The notes under the pieces: generated by a model
Told to the model about the DNA's origin: nothing
Database searches by the model: none
Seen by the model: the letters and a program-made list of their open reading frames with translations, nothing else
Made by a program: the position numbers and the translations under genes
Source: UBA2199 sp964628035
Lineage (GTDB): Bacteria; Acidobacteriota; Aminicenantia; UBA2199
Reading direction: 5' to 3'
Length of the DNA stretch: 64,000 nt
Assembly: GCA_964628035.1 (NCBI GenBank)
Contig: CAZVPI010000003.1
Location: forward strand, 62,001-126,000
Shown here: piece after piece, positions 42,485-49,411 of the stretch
Layout: each line of letters begins with the position of its first letter
Numbering within the stretch: the first letter of the stretch is position 1

Positions 42485-43450
42485 ATGAATAGAGCGAGCG
42501 TGACATTTTGGGTCGTGCTGTCCTGCGTGCTGGCGCTGGCCGTCGCGGGCTATGCCCAGGCGGGCCGCGGCAAGGCGCGCCTGAGCGGCACCGTGACCAA
42601 CGAGAAGGGCGAGCCGGTGGCCGACGCCGACATCAAGATCGAGTTCGACAAGGGCGGGCTCGTCGACAGCACCACCAGCAACAAGAAGGGGGAGTTCTTC
42701 TTCATCGGCCTGGGCACGGGCACGGTGCGCGTGACCGCCACGGCCGACGGCTATCTTCCTGCCAGCACCGTGCTGCGTGTCGAGCAGCTGCGCGACGGCG
42801 CCCGCAATTACACCTCGCTGGTGATGAAGGAGGACAAGGAGGGCAAGATGCGGCTGAGGGACGCCGCCGCCCTGGAGGAGCTGGAGAAGGGCAACCAGCT
42901 GTTCGACGAGCGCAAGTTCGACGAGGCGCTGGCCGTCTACCAGGATTTCGCCGCCAACAACCCCGCCGTCTACCAGATCTATTTCAACATCGGCGACGTC
43001 TTCCGCGAGAAGGGCGAGTTCGACAAGGCCAACGAGCAGTACCTGCTGGCCCAGGCCAAGGCCAAGGAGAAGGCCGACATCGTGCTGCAGGCCAAGGCGC
43101 TGGCCTCGCTGGGCGAGGTCTGCCTGCGCCAGGAGAACCTGAAGGAGGCGGGCGATTACTTCACCCAGTCGATCGCCCTCAACCCCAAGGACGAGATCCT
43201 GGCCTACAACGTGGCCGAGATCTTCTTCGGCCGCAACCAGACCGACAAGGCCCTCGAGTACTACAAGCTGGCCACGCAGATCAAGCCCGAGTGGAGCGAG
43301 CCCTACGAGAAGATGGGCTACGCCTTTTTGAACAAGGGCGACATGAAGGCGGCCATCGGCGCCTTCCAGGAGTTCCTCAAGCACAACACCGACGAGGCCA
43401 AGGCCCAGATCGTGCAGGGGCTGATCGATTCGCTGTCGGCAGCCAAGTAG
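42485..43450 (+). CDS. Secreted carboxypeptidase-regulatory-like/TPR protein
   Basis: The 321-aa protein has a signal peptide (WVVLSCVLALAVAGYAQA), one carboxypeptidase-regulatory-like beta-sandwich (about 28-115; RLSGTVTNEKGEPVADADIKIEF), then about five TPR units (about 130-310; EKGNQLFDERKFDEALAVYQDFAANNP and so on). It shares the sandwich type with the Oar-like receptors around it and the TPR type with its upstream neighbour. It likely acts as a periplasmic docking protein of the same system. The start has AGGAGGTAGGG just upstream. It is co-directional with the GWxTD-TPR gene. Confidence 0.87.
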   Translation: MNRASVTFWVVLSCVLALAVAGYAQAGRGKARLSGTVTNEKGEPVADADIKIEFDKGGLVDSTTSNKKGEFFFIGLGTGTVRVTATADGYLPASTVLRVEQLRDGARNYTSLVMKEDKEGKMRLRDAAALEELEKGNQLFDERKFDEALAVYQDFAANNPAVYQIYFNIGDVFREKGEFDKANEQYLLAQAKAKEKADIVLQAKALASLGEVCLRQENLKEAGDYFTQSIALNPKDEILAYNVAEIFFGRNQTDKALEYYKLATQIKPEWSEPYEKMGYAFLNKGDMKAAIGAFQEFLKHNTDEAKAQIVQGLIDSLSAAK

Positions 43451-43469
43451 CTCAGAGAACAATCGTAAC

Positions 43470-43490
43470 AAGTGACAAGTGACAAGTGAC
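43470..43490. repeat. Three exact AAGTGAC heptads
   Basis: Three identical 7-bp units stand directly before the perfect hairpin at 43491. Confidence 0.85.
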
Positions 43491-43526
43491 GAGGAGCAGC
43501 AATAGAGTGATCTATTGCTGCTCCTC
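43491..43526. repeat. Perfect 16-bp inverted repeat (hairpin)
   Basis: Arms GAGGAGCAGCAATAGA and its exact complement surround a GTGA loop. It lies 40 bp after the TPR gene. It has no T run, so it is not a standard terminator on either strand, though it could stabilise an mRNA end. Confidence 0.85.
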
Positions 43527-43751
43527 ATTGATTGAGAAGCCTAATTTAGCTTGCCGTTCCTCGCCCCATAGCGAATTTTTGCGATCTTCTCATGCTGGTA
43601 ATACTAGCAAGCTATTGTTGATATCTTGATAATCTTTTTTTCCCCCTTCATTACTGTCCGTGTCGGGGCAGTGTCAAGTATTCTTCGCACTTTTGCTTTG
43701 GGGTAATCCTTACAACCAAAGCCAGAATGTGGGAAAGTGGGAATTGTAAGG

Positions 43752-43789
43752 AATGATGAGTGATGAGAAACAGCCGTAATGGCGATCGC
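43752..43789 (+). repeat. Heptad/GATGAGAAACAGCC/CGATCG element (copy C)
   Basis: Two TGATG-type heptads are followed by GATGAGAAACAGCC, a short variable part and GCGATCGC. GATGAGAAACAGCC is identical in copy D at 55206-55252. Confidence 0.7.
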
Positions 43790-43821
43790 TAAAAAAATCT
43801 AGCCGCTACACTTGGAAGGGC

Positions 43822-43909
43822 CATTCACTTTTTCCTTTTGACTTCTGCCTTACGAATCTGTCCTGAGTTTCAATTTCCAATCAAGTACGCATCAGGCATC
43901 ACCCATCAC
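43822..43909. repeat. Two further heptad tracts
   Basis: Four units of TTTTTCC/TTTTGAC type lie at 43822-43849 and three of GCATCAC type at 43889-43909, each in 7-bp register. Confidence 0.6.
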
Positions 43910-43971
43910 GATGGACCGTTTCAGGCTTTTGCCGAAAGCCGTCTGCCCTACGCCGCATGCCTAGCTCTCCT

Positions 43972-44004
43972 AAAAAAAAACCCCGCCCCCCGGAGGGGGC
44001 GGGG
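43972..44004 (-). terminator. Rho-independent terminator of receptor paralog 2
   Basis: A ten-pair perfect GC stem (CCCCGCCCCC arms, CGGA loop) is followed on the minus strand by nine T. It is 33 bp after the receptor stop and resembles the terminator of paralog 1. Confidence 0.93.
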
Positions 44005-44036
44005 CAAAAGTCGCTAACTAGGAATTAGCCGACGTT

Positions 44037-47000
44037 TTAGAAGCTGAACTTGAGGCCCAGGCGGGCGGCCAGCGGGGTGCCGCGGGCGCCGTCGCCGTAG
44101 AACCACATCTCCTTCTTGAACAGGGGATCCAGCTCGATGTCCTCGATCTCCCAGTTCTTGGAGACGATCTCCTCGTAGCTGGGGGCGGTTCCGCCGTAGT
44201 TGTAGATCTGGTAGATGCGCTGCGCGGTGCGGGTGTTGAAGATGTTGTCGACGTTGAGCGAGATGTTGAGGTTGTTCTTGCCGAGCTTCAGGTTGTATTC
44301 GGCGTAGGCGTTGGCGAACCAGAAGAAGGGGGTGCGGCCGAGGTCGCCGCGGTTGAAGGGCAGGTAGCCCTGGGCGTCCATGGCGTACTCGGTCGAGACC
44401 GGGGTGCCGCTCATGGCGTTGAGGACGGTGCCGACGGTCAGGCCCATGGGGAAGGTGTAGGAGCCGTAGAGCTTGAAGTAGTGGGTGCGGTCGCCGGGCA
44501 TGACGCCGTCGATCTTGTTCAGCTGCTTATCGAACGCCAGGTACCAGAGGTCGAAGTAGCGCTCGACGTTGGGGTCGGTGCGGCCGTACTCGTCGCCGGA
44601 GGCCAGGCCCGAGTAGTTGCCGGTCAGGCGGCTCCAGGTGTAGGAAACGCCGCCCATCCAGTTGTTGGAGAAGCGCTTGTCCAGCGAGAGGTTGAGGCCG
44701 TAGTACAGGCGCTTGGCCTTCGGGATGTCGGGGGCGCCCTGCGGGATCAGGCCCAGTTCCTTGGCCTCGACCCAGCGGTCCTTGATGAACTGGCCGCCCG
44801 GGTTGGTGGTGAAGTAGGATTCGCCGTGGGCGGTCACGACGCCGATGTCCTCGATGGCCCACAGCAGGTTCTTGTTGACCAGGCGCACCGAGAGGGCCAG
44901 GTCGTCGCGGAGCTTCTTTTCGACGCCGGCTGAGAGCTCAAGCTGGCTCATGGCCTTCATGTCGGGGTCGGTGGTGTCGAAGGAGGGGATGCGGAAGTCG
45001 AACACGGCCAGGGGGGTCGGGTAGACCCAGCCTTCCTGGCCGATCTTGTTCCATTCGTAGGTGTCGAGAGGATAGATGGCGCTCTTCCACTTGAACCCGC
45101 CGTAGGAGCCGGCGGCCATGGCGAGCTTCATGACGTCATAGAACAGGCCGGCCGAGCCGAAGACCTTCAGCGAGGAGTCGCCGTTGACGTCCCAGACGAA
45201 GCCGAAGCGCGGGGCCATCTTGTCGCCGAAGCCCCACTCGATGGGCTTGGCGTCCTTGAAGTCGGGGTTGTCGCTGTAGGAGGGGATGTACTCGGACTCG
45301 GTGCGCACGCCGAAGTTGATGGTCACGCGGTTGGCGATGGTCCACGAGTCCTGCAGGTACAGGGCCCAGCGGTTGGCGTAGGCCTTGTAATAGTCGCCGA
45401 AGGGGCCGGCATCGGCGGCGCCGCGGATGGAGTAGTAGCCGTACTTGCCGCGGCCGTAGTCGGTGCCGTAGGCCTGGTAGCTGCGGTCCCAGGCCAGGAA
45501 GACGATCGGGAAGCTGGCCGACTCGTCATAGTTCTGGCCCTGGCGGACCCACTGCACGCCGGCCTTCCAGGAGTGCTCGCCGGCCAGGTTGACGAAGTAG
45601 GTCATGTCGGCATTGACGCTCATCTTCTCGTCGAGGTTCTTCATCAGGTCGTAGGGGTAGGCGGAGGCGGAACGGAAGCCGGTGGGTTTGACCAGGTCGG
45701 CGGGGATGCCGGGGATGCCGGCGTTGGTGGTGCCGAAGTAGCCGCCCGGGGCCTCGGTGGAGAAGCGGTAGAAGACGTCGGTGGGGCGCACCAGCGGGTT
45801 CTTGGCGTCCTTCATGAAGTAGCCGCCGCGCAGGCTGAGCATGAAGTTGTTGCCCATGGTCAGGTCGGCCGAGGCGCTGGCCGAGAAGTTGGGGTAGGAG
45901 GTGCCGTATTCATCGGGCGAGACCGCGGCGTTGGGGTTGCCGAAGGAGCTCTCGAGGTTGCCCTTGTACTTGTAGAAGTTGTTGACGAACGAGGCGGTCA
46001 GGCGCAGGTTCTTGACCGGCTGGGCGGTCAGCTTGGCCGAGAAGTTCATGTACTGCTCGGTGCGCTTGTAGTCCTTGATGACCGTGCCCTCGCCGCCGAA
46101 GTCGACGGTGCGGGTGTTGTTGTAGAACACCGGCAGGAAGGAGCCGAAGAACCACAGCTTGTCCTTGATGATGTAGCCGCCCAGGTTGAAGCCGGCCTCG
46201 ATGCGGTGATCGTCGTTCTTGCCGATGTAGTCGTCATAGGAGTAATACTTGGCGATGGAGATGTCCTCGCGGTCGTAGTCCAGGCGGTCGGAATAGGCCG
46301 CGCGCAGAGGGGCGCCGCTGTAGAAGCCCAGCACCTCCCCGTGGAACTCGTTGCCGCCCGAGCGCGTCACGACGTTGATGACGCCGCCCAGCGAGCCGCC
46401 GAATTCGGCCTGGTAGCCCGAGGCCTTGACCTGCACCTCGTCGACGAAGTCGAAGCTGGCCGACTGGCCGTTCGAGCCGTTGACGATGTTGGTGACGTCG
46501 GTGCCGTCGATGTAGTACATGTTCTCCAGGCCGGTGGCGCCGTCGACCGAGGTGCCGCCGAGCATGGGTTCGCTGGAGACGCCGGGGATGGCGGTGATCA
46601 GCGAGTCGAAGTTGCGTCCCTTGGGCAGGGTCTGGAAGACCTCCTTGGTCAGGGTCATGCCCTTGGTGGTGCTCTTGACGTCGATCTGCGCGACCTGACC
46701 GGTGATGGTCACCATTTCCTCGATGTTGCCGAGCTTCATGGTGATCTTCAGGTTCAGGGTCTGCTCGACGCCGACCTGGACGTTCTCGCGAACGACGGTC
46801 TGGAAGCCCTGCAGCGTGAACACCAGCTTGTAGGTGCCCGGAGCAAGGTTGAGCAGGCGGAACGCGCCGTTCTCATCGGTGACCGTGGTCTGCTTGCCGA
46901 CCAGCTTGGGGCTGGTGGCCTCGACGTTGACGCCGGGGACCAGCGAGCCGTCTTCGAGCTGGACCACGCCGAAGATCTTGGCGTTGGTTTGCTGGGCGGT

Positions 47001-47063
47001 CAGCAGGCCTGACAGGAAAAGCAGGCCGACCGCCAGCACGACGAACCGTTTGGCGTAATTCAT
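44037..47063 (-). CDS. Oar-like TonB-dependent outer-membrane receptor (paralog 2)
   Basis: The 1008-aa protein has the same plan as the receptor at 36912-39965: signal peptide, carboxypeptidase-like sandwich (GVVQLEDGSLVPGVNVEATSP), plug (about 115-235) and barrel ending LGLKFSF. The N-terminal 250 residues are nearly the same in both paralogs, while surface-loop regions of the barrel differ more, which suggests different cargo with the same energising partners. The start has AAGGAGG nine bases upstream. A sigma-54 promoter and a far-upstream palindrome precede it. It is monocistronic, closed by its own terminator. Confidence 0.93.
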   Translation of the reverse strand: MNYAKRFVVLAVGLLFLSGLLTAQQTNAKIFGVVQLEDGSLVPGVNVEATSPKLVGKQTTVTDENGAFRLLNLAPGTYKLVFTLQGFQTVVRENVQVGVEQTLNLKITMKLGNIEEMVTITGQVAQIDVKSTTKGMTLTKEVFQTLPKGRNFDSLITAIPGVSSEPMLGGTSVDGATGLENMYYIDGTDVTNIVNGSNGQSASFDFVDEVQVKASGYQAEFGGSLGGVINVVTRSGGNEFHGEVLGFYSGAPLRAAYSDRLDYDREDISIAKYYSYDDYIGKNDDHRIEAGFNLGGYIIKDKLWFFGSFLPVFYNNTRTVDFGGEGTVIKDYKRTEQYMNFSAKLTAQPVKNLRLTASFVNNFYKYKGNLESSFGNPNAAVSPDEYGTSYPNFSASASADLTMGNNFMLSLRGGYFMKDAKNPLVRPTDVFYRFSTEAPGGYFGTTNAGIPGIPADLVKPTGFRSASAYPYDLMKNLDEKMSVNADMTYFVNLAGEHSWKAGVQWVRQGQNYDESASFPIVFLAWDRSYQAYGTDYGRGKYGYYSIRGAADAGPFGDYYKAYANRWALYLQDSWTIANRVTINFGVRTESEYIPSYSDNPDFKDAKPIEWGFGDKMAPRFGFVWDVNGDSSLKVFGSAGLFYDVMKLAMAAGSYGGFKWKSAIYPLDTYEWNKIGQEGWVYPTPLAVFDFRIPSFDTTDPDMKAMSQLELSAGVEKKLRDDLALSVRLVNKNLLWAIEDIGVVTAHGESYFTTNPGGQFIKDRWVEAKELGLIPQGAPDIPKAKRLYYGLNLSLDKRFSNNWMGGVSYTWSRLTGNYSGLASGDEYGRTDPNVERYFDLWYLAFDKQLNKIDGVMPGDRTHYFKLYGSYTFPMGLTVGTVLNAMSGTPVSTEYAMDAQGYLPFNRGDLGRTPFFWFANAYAEYNLKLGKNNLNISLNVDNIFNTRTAQRIYQIYNYGGTAPSYEEIVSKNWEIEDIELDPLFKKEMWFYGDGARGTPLAARLGLKFSF

Positions 47064-47108
47064 CTGTTTGTCCTCCTTTTAGATTTTTGGACCAAACATC
47101 TAACATCA

Positions 47109-47125
47109 AGCAAAAAACGTGCCAA
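47109..47125 (-). promoter_or_regulatory. Sigma-54 (-24/-12) promoter of receptor paralog 2
   Basis: On the minus strand TTGGCAC (47125-47119), five bases, TTGCT (47113-47109): the same boxes and spacing as for paralog 1. The predicted start is about 47098, 35 bp before the ATG. Confidence 0.82.
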
Positions 47126-47258
47126 GAATGATCTCTCGCGCTTTGAGTGATGTTGGCGTCAGGCGCCTGGAAATTCGTGATTATAACGGAGTCCCGCGGC
47201 CGTGCAGACCCGTCTGCCGGGAGAAGGGGATTTTTCGCGGCGAAAGGCATTCAAAAAA

Positions 47259-47274
47259 TTGAATCATGATTCAA
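47259..47274. promoter_or_regulatory. 16-bp perfect palindrome, candidate upstream activator site
   Basis: TTGAATCATGATTCAA is its own complement, and a third half-site ATTCAA just before it forms a second inverted repeat (ATTCAA-N4-TTGAAT). It lies 161-176 bp upstream of the sigma-54 start, the usual range for enhancer-binding proteins. Confidence 0.6.
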
Positions 47275-47372
47275 AAATCAGAATGCCGCCGCAGGGAAGG
47301 GATTGGGGGAAGGGTTAGAACGCCGGCCGCCGGCCCCGCCGGGCGGGGCCGCGGCCGGCGGGGGAGGGAGCT

Positions 47373-48380
47373 TCAGGGAACGATCTTGAATGCGAACTCC
47401 TGCAGGCCCTTGGCTTTGGAGACGTTGTCGAGCATCTCGATCTCCAGGACATAATCGCCGGGCTCGAGGAGCTTTTGTTTGCTTTCGGTCACCTTGCCCT
47501 TGTCGTCCTTGGTGACCTCCGTGAAGGAAAAGTCGATGGGCTGGCTGATGATGGGGCTGGTGACGGTCTGCGGGGTCAGCTTGTTGACTTCCTTGCCTTC
47601 CTTCTTGAACTTGTAGGTGATCTGCAGGTTCAGGGCGCCGCTGGCCTGGTCGGCCTGGCCGCCGAGGATGAAGTAGAACAGGTCCAGGTTCTCGCCGGCC
47701 TTGAACTCGTTGACCAGCTTGGGCGCGAGGAGCAGGGTGTTGTAGACGAAGGAATTCTTGTGCACGAACATCTTGGTCTCGGCGGCGGGCAGCATCTGCA
47801 GGTCGAGGACCGAGAAGATGGGCGAGGTGGCCAGCTTGCCCTGCAGCCGGGTCAGGTCGGGCAGCGAGAACTCGACGTAGGCGACGGACATCCTGCCGAA
47901 ATCAGGGGTGGTCAGGGCCAGGGCCAGCAGGTAATCGCCGGCCGGGAAGATGTCGCCGGCGATCGAGTAGAAGTTCACGGCGTCGGCCTGGAAGGTGGGC
48001 TGGGCCTCCTCGAGGGGGAAGCGGATGTTGCGCTCGCGCACCACGGCCGGGGCGGCGCCGGCGGCCAGGCGGTAGACGCGGGTGAAGACCCAATGGTCGG
48101 CCTTGAGCAGGGCGGGGTTGTCGGCGGCTGCCGCGAAGCCCAAGTCGGCGTTCTTCAGCTGGAACAGGAAGACCGGGTAGAGCTGGCCCTGCTGCGCCGG
48201 AAGGTAGAGCGTGTTCAGGTAGGCCATGGGGATGTCGGCGCGGCCCTGTTTCGCGGCCAGGCCGGCGTCGATCACCGACGCCACCTGGGCGGGGATGTAG
48301 ACCTGCTGCTGAGCGGCCAGCGGCAGGAGGGCGAACATCAGAAAGGACAGCGCCAGGATGAAGGACTTCTTTGGGTTCAT
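47373..48380 (-). CDS. Unknown secreted protein of the GWxTD operon
   Basis: I do not recognise a family. The 335-aa protein has a signal peptide (SFILALSFLMFALLPLAAQ) and a beta-rich mature part in two likely sandwich domains (about 25-185 and 190-335), the second ending EPGDYVLEIEMLDNVSKAKGLQEFAFKIVP. That end is like the C-terminal beta domain of GWxTD proteins (compare LPPGDYTALVALENTADNSQARREIKF in the gene upstream). It follows the GWxTD gene by 21 bp with AAGGAG before the ATG and is surely co-transcribed. Confidence 0.82.
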   Translation of the reverse strand: MNPKKSFILALSFLMFALLPLAAQQQVYIPAQVASVIDAGLAAKQGRADIPMAYLNTLYLPAQQGQLYPVFLFQLKNADLGFAAAADNPALLKADHWVFTRVYRLAAGAAPAVVRERNIRFPLEEAQPTFQADAVNFYSIAGDIFPAGDYLLALALTTPDFGRMSVAYVEFSLPDLTRLQGKLATSPIFSVLDLQMLPAAETKMFVHKNSFVYNTLLLAPKLVNEFKAGENLDLFYFILGGQADQASGALNLQITYKFKKEGKEVNKLTPQTVTSPIISQPIDFSFTEVTKDDKGKVTESKQKLLEPGDYVLEIEMLDNVSKAKGLQEFAFKIVP

Positions 48381-48401
48381 TTCTGTTTCTCCTTAAAAGG
48401 G

Positions 48402-49355
48402 CTACAATTTGAACTTGATCTCGCGGCGGGCCTGGCTGTTGTCGGCGGTGTTCTCCAGGGCCACCAGGGCGGTGTAGTCTCCCGGCGGCAGTTCCACGTC
48501 GAACTCCAGCTCCAGGTCCCTGCCCAGGCCGGCCAGCATGTCGTCGGAGACGGACACGGGCTTCATGACTTCGCGGTCCAGAACGATGCGGCCGCCGGCA
48601 TCGCTGACGCGCACCCCCAGCGTGAGCCGCGTTTCGTAGGCGCCGTTGGCGTCGTTGCGCACCAGCTGGATCACCCGGTAGGGGACCGCGAGCCGCAGCC
48701 GCCCGCGGCCGGCCGCGGAGATTTCGGCGCGCAGGGCGAAATCGAAGAGGCGGGCGTCGCGCTCGATGCCCTTGGGCTTCAGCTGCATCTGCGCGACGTT
48801 GATGGCGCTGAGGCGGCGGGCGCTGACCGGGTCGAGCCGGTAGATGCCCTCGCGCTGCGAGTCGACGAAGATGATGGGGAACATGCCGTAGAACCAGATC
48901 TCCACCGGCGGCTCGTAGTAGCTATAGCCCGTGGGGTAGGTGTCGCGGCGGTCGGGCTCGCCCAGCAGGATGAGGATGCGGCCGCGGTCGCTCAGCCAGC
49001 CGGCGCTGCCCTCGCGGAACAGGTGGTTGGCCACGTCGATGCGCCGGTAATACTCGTCGCGGAACTCGTTCTCCTCGGTGCTGGGGTCGGGGTCGCGCAC
49101 CTTCCAGAATTCCTCGACGAACTGGGCGCGCTCGGCGGCGGGGGTTTCGCGGAAGAGCTTCCTCTCCTTCTTGGTGATGATGTAACGCACCTCGGAGAGG
49201 AATTCTTTTTCGTCCGGGAGCAGGCTGCGCACCGCACGGCTTCTGGCGGCGCAGGCGGCCAGCGCCAGGAGCAGCAGGACGGCGCCGCTGAGCGCCAGGG
49301 TATTCCTTCCCTTGCGGGCAAAGGCTGCTGATGTCATCTGTTTTTCCGGGACCAT
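48402..49355 (-). CDS. GWxTD-domain lipoprotein
   Basis: The 317-aa protein has a signal ending LLLALAAC, a probable lipobox, and a GWxTD domain (LLPDEKEFLSEVRYIITKKERKLF, FVEEFWKVRDPDPSTEENEF, GWLSDRGRILILLGEPD, VEIWFYG), with Ser in place of Thr in the name motif. The C-terminal half is a beta sandwich. It is a paralog of the N-terminal part of the GWxTD-TPR protein at 40357-42432. The ATG at 49355 lies nine bases after a TGC-TACAAT box; ATG 49337 is an alternative. It is divergent from the M1 peptidase gene with only 56 bp between. Confidence 0.86.
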   Translation of the reverse strand: MVPEKQMTSAAFARKGRNTLALSGAVLLLLALAACAARSRAVRSLLPDEKEFLSEVRYIITKKERKLFRETPAAERAQFVEEFWKVRDPDPSTEENEFRDEYYRRIDVANHLFREGSAGWLSDRGRILILLGEPDRRDTYPTGYSYYEPPVEIWFYGMFPIIFVDSQREGIYRLDPVSARRLSAINVAQMQLKPKGIERDARLFDFALRAEISAAGRGRLRLAVPYRVIQLVRNDANGAYETRLTLGVRVSDAGGRIVLDREVMKPVSVSDDMLAGLGRDLELEFDVELPPGDYTALVALENTADNSQARREIKFKL

Positions 49356-49364
49356 CAAGAAACT

Positions 49365-49404
49365 ATTGTAGCATATTTCAATATTTCCTGCAAAGGGATA
49401 CAAT
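49365..49404. promoter_or_regulatory. Back-to-back promoters in the 56-bp GWxTD/M1-peptidase gap
   Basis: Minus strand: TACAAT (49370-49365) preceded by TGC, with a weak TTGCAG 17 bp upstream. Plus strand: TACAAT (49399-49404), with weak TTTCAA 17 bp upstream. The -10 boxes end 9 and 7 bases before the two start codons. The -35 boxes overlap the facing promoter, so the two cannot fire at once. Confidence 0.55.
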
Positions 49405-49411
49405 GGTCGCC

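Larger units (their letters stand above)
43451..44036. other. 586-bp AT-richer intergenic region between convergent genes
   Basis: No credible gene is seen. It holds three AAGTGAC heptads (43470-43490), a perfect 16-bp hairpin (43491-43526), a nine-base inverted repeat TCCTTACAA/TTGTAAGGA (43707-43715 and 43744-43752), a CGATCG element copy (43752-43789), a TTTTTCC-type heptad tract (43822-43849), a GCATCAC-type tract (43889-43909) and the terminator of the second receptor. The part 43527-43750 is visibly AT-richer than the rest of the window. Confidence 0.7.
47064..47372. other. 309-bp intergenic region upstream of receptor paralog 2
   Basis: It carries the leader and sigma-54 promoter (47064-47125), the palindrome (47259-47274), and at 47321-47360 a large GC hairpin (about 19 pairs with one bulged base) that follows the stop of the next minus-strand gene. 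The hairpin has no T run. No gene is seen. Confidence 0.6.

Noticed and set aside
43491..43526. Perfect hairpin taken as a rho-independent terminator
   Set aside because: Neither side is followed by a T run and the stem is not GC-clamped at the exit; true terminators here have seven to nine T.
43450..43980. Repeats considered as a CRISPR array
   Set aside because: The units are 7 bp, contiguous and without spacers of constant length; no cas genes are present.
47180..47185. TATAAT on the minus strand as the promoter of the second receptor gene
   Set aside because: There is no -35 box at a fitting distance, and a near-perfect sigma-54 promoter lies closer to the gene. It could be a weak second promoter.
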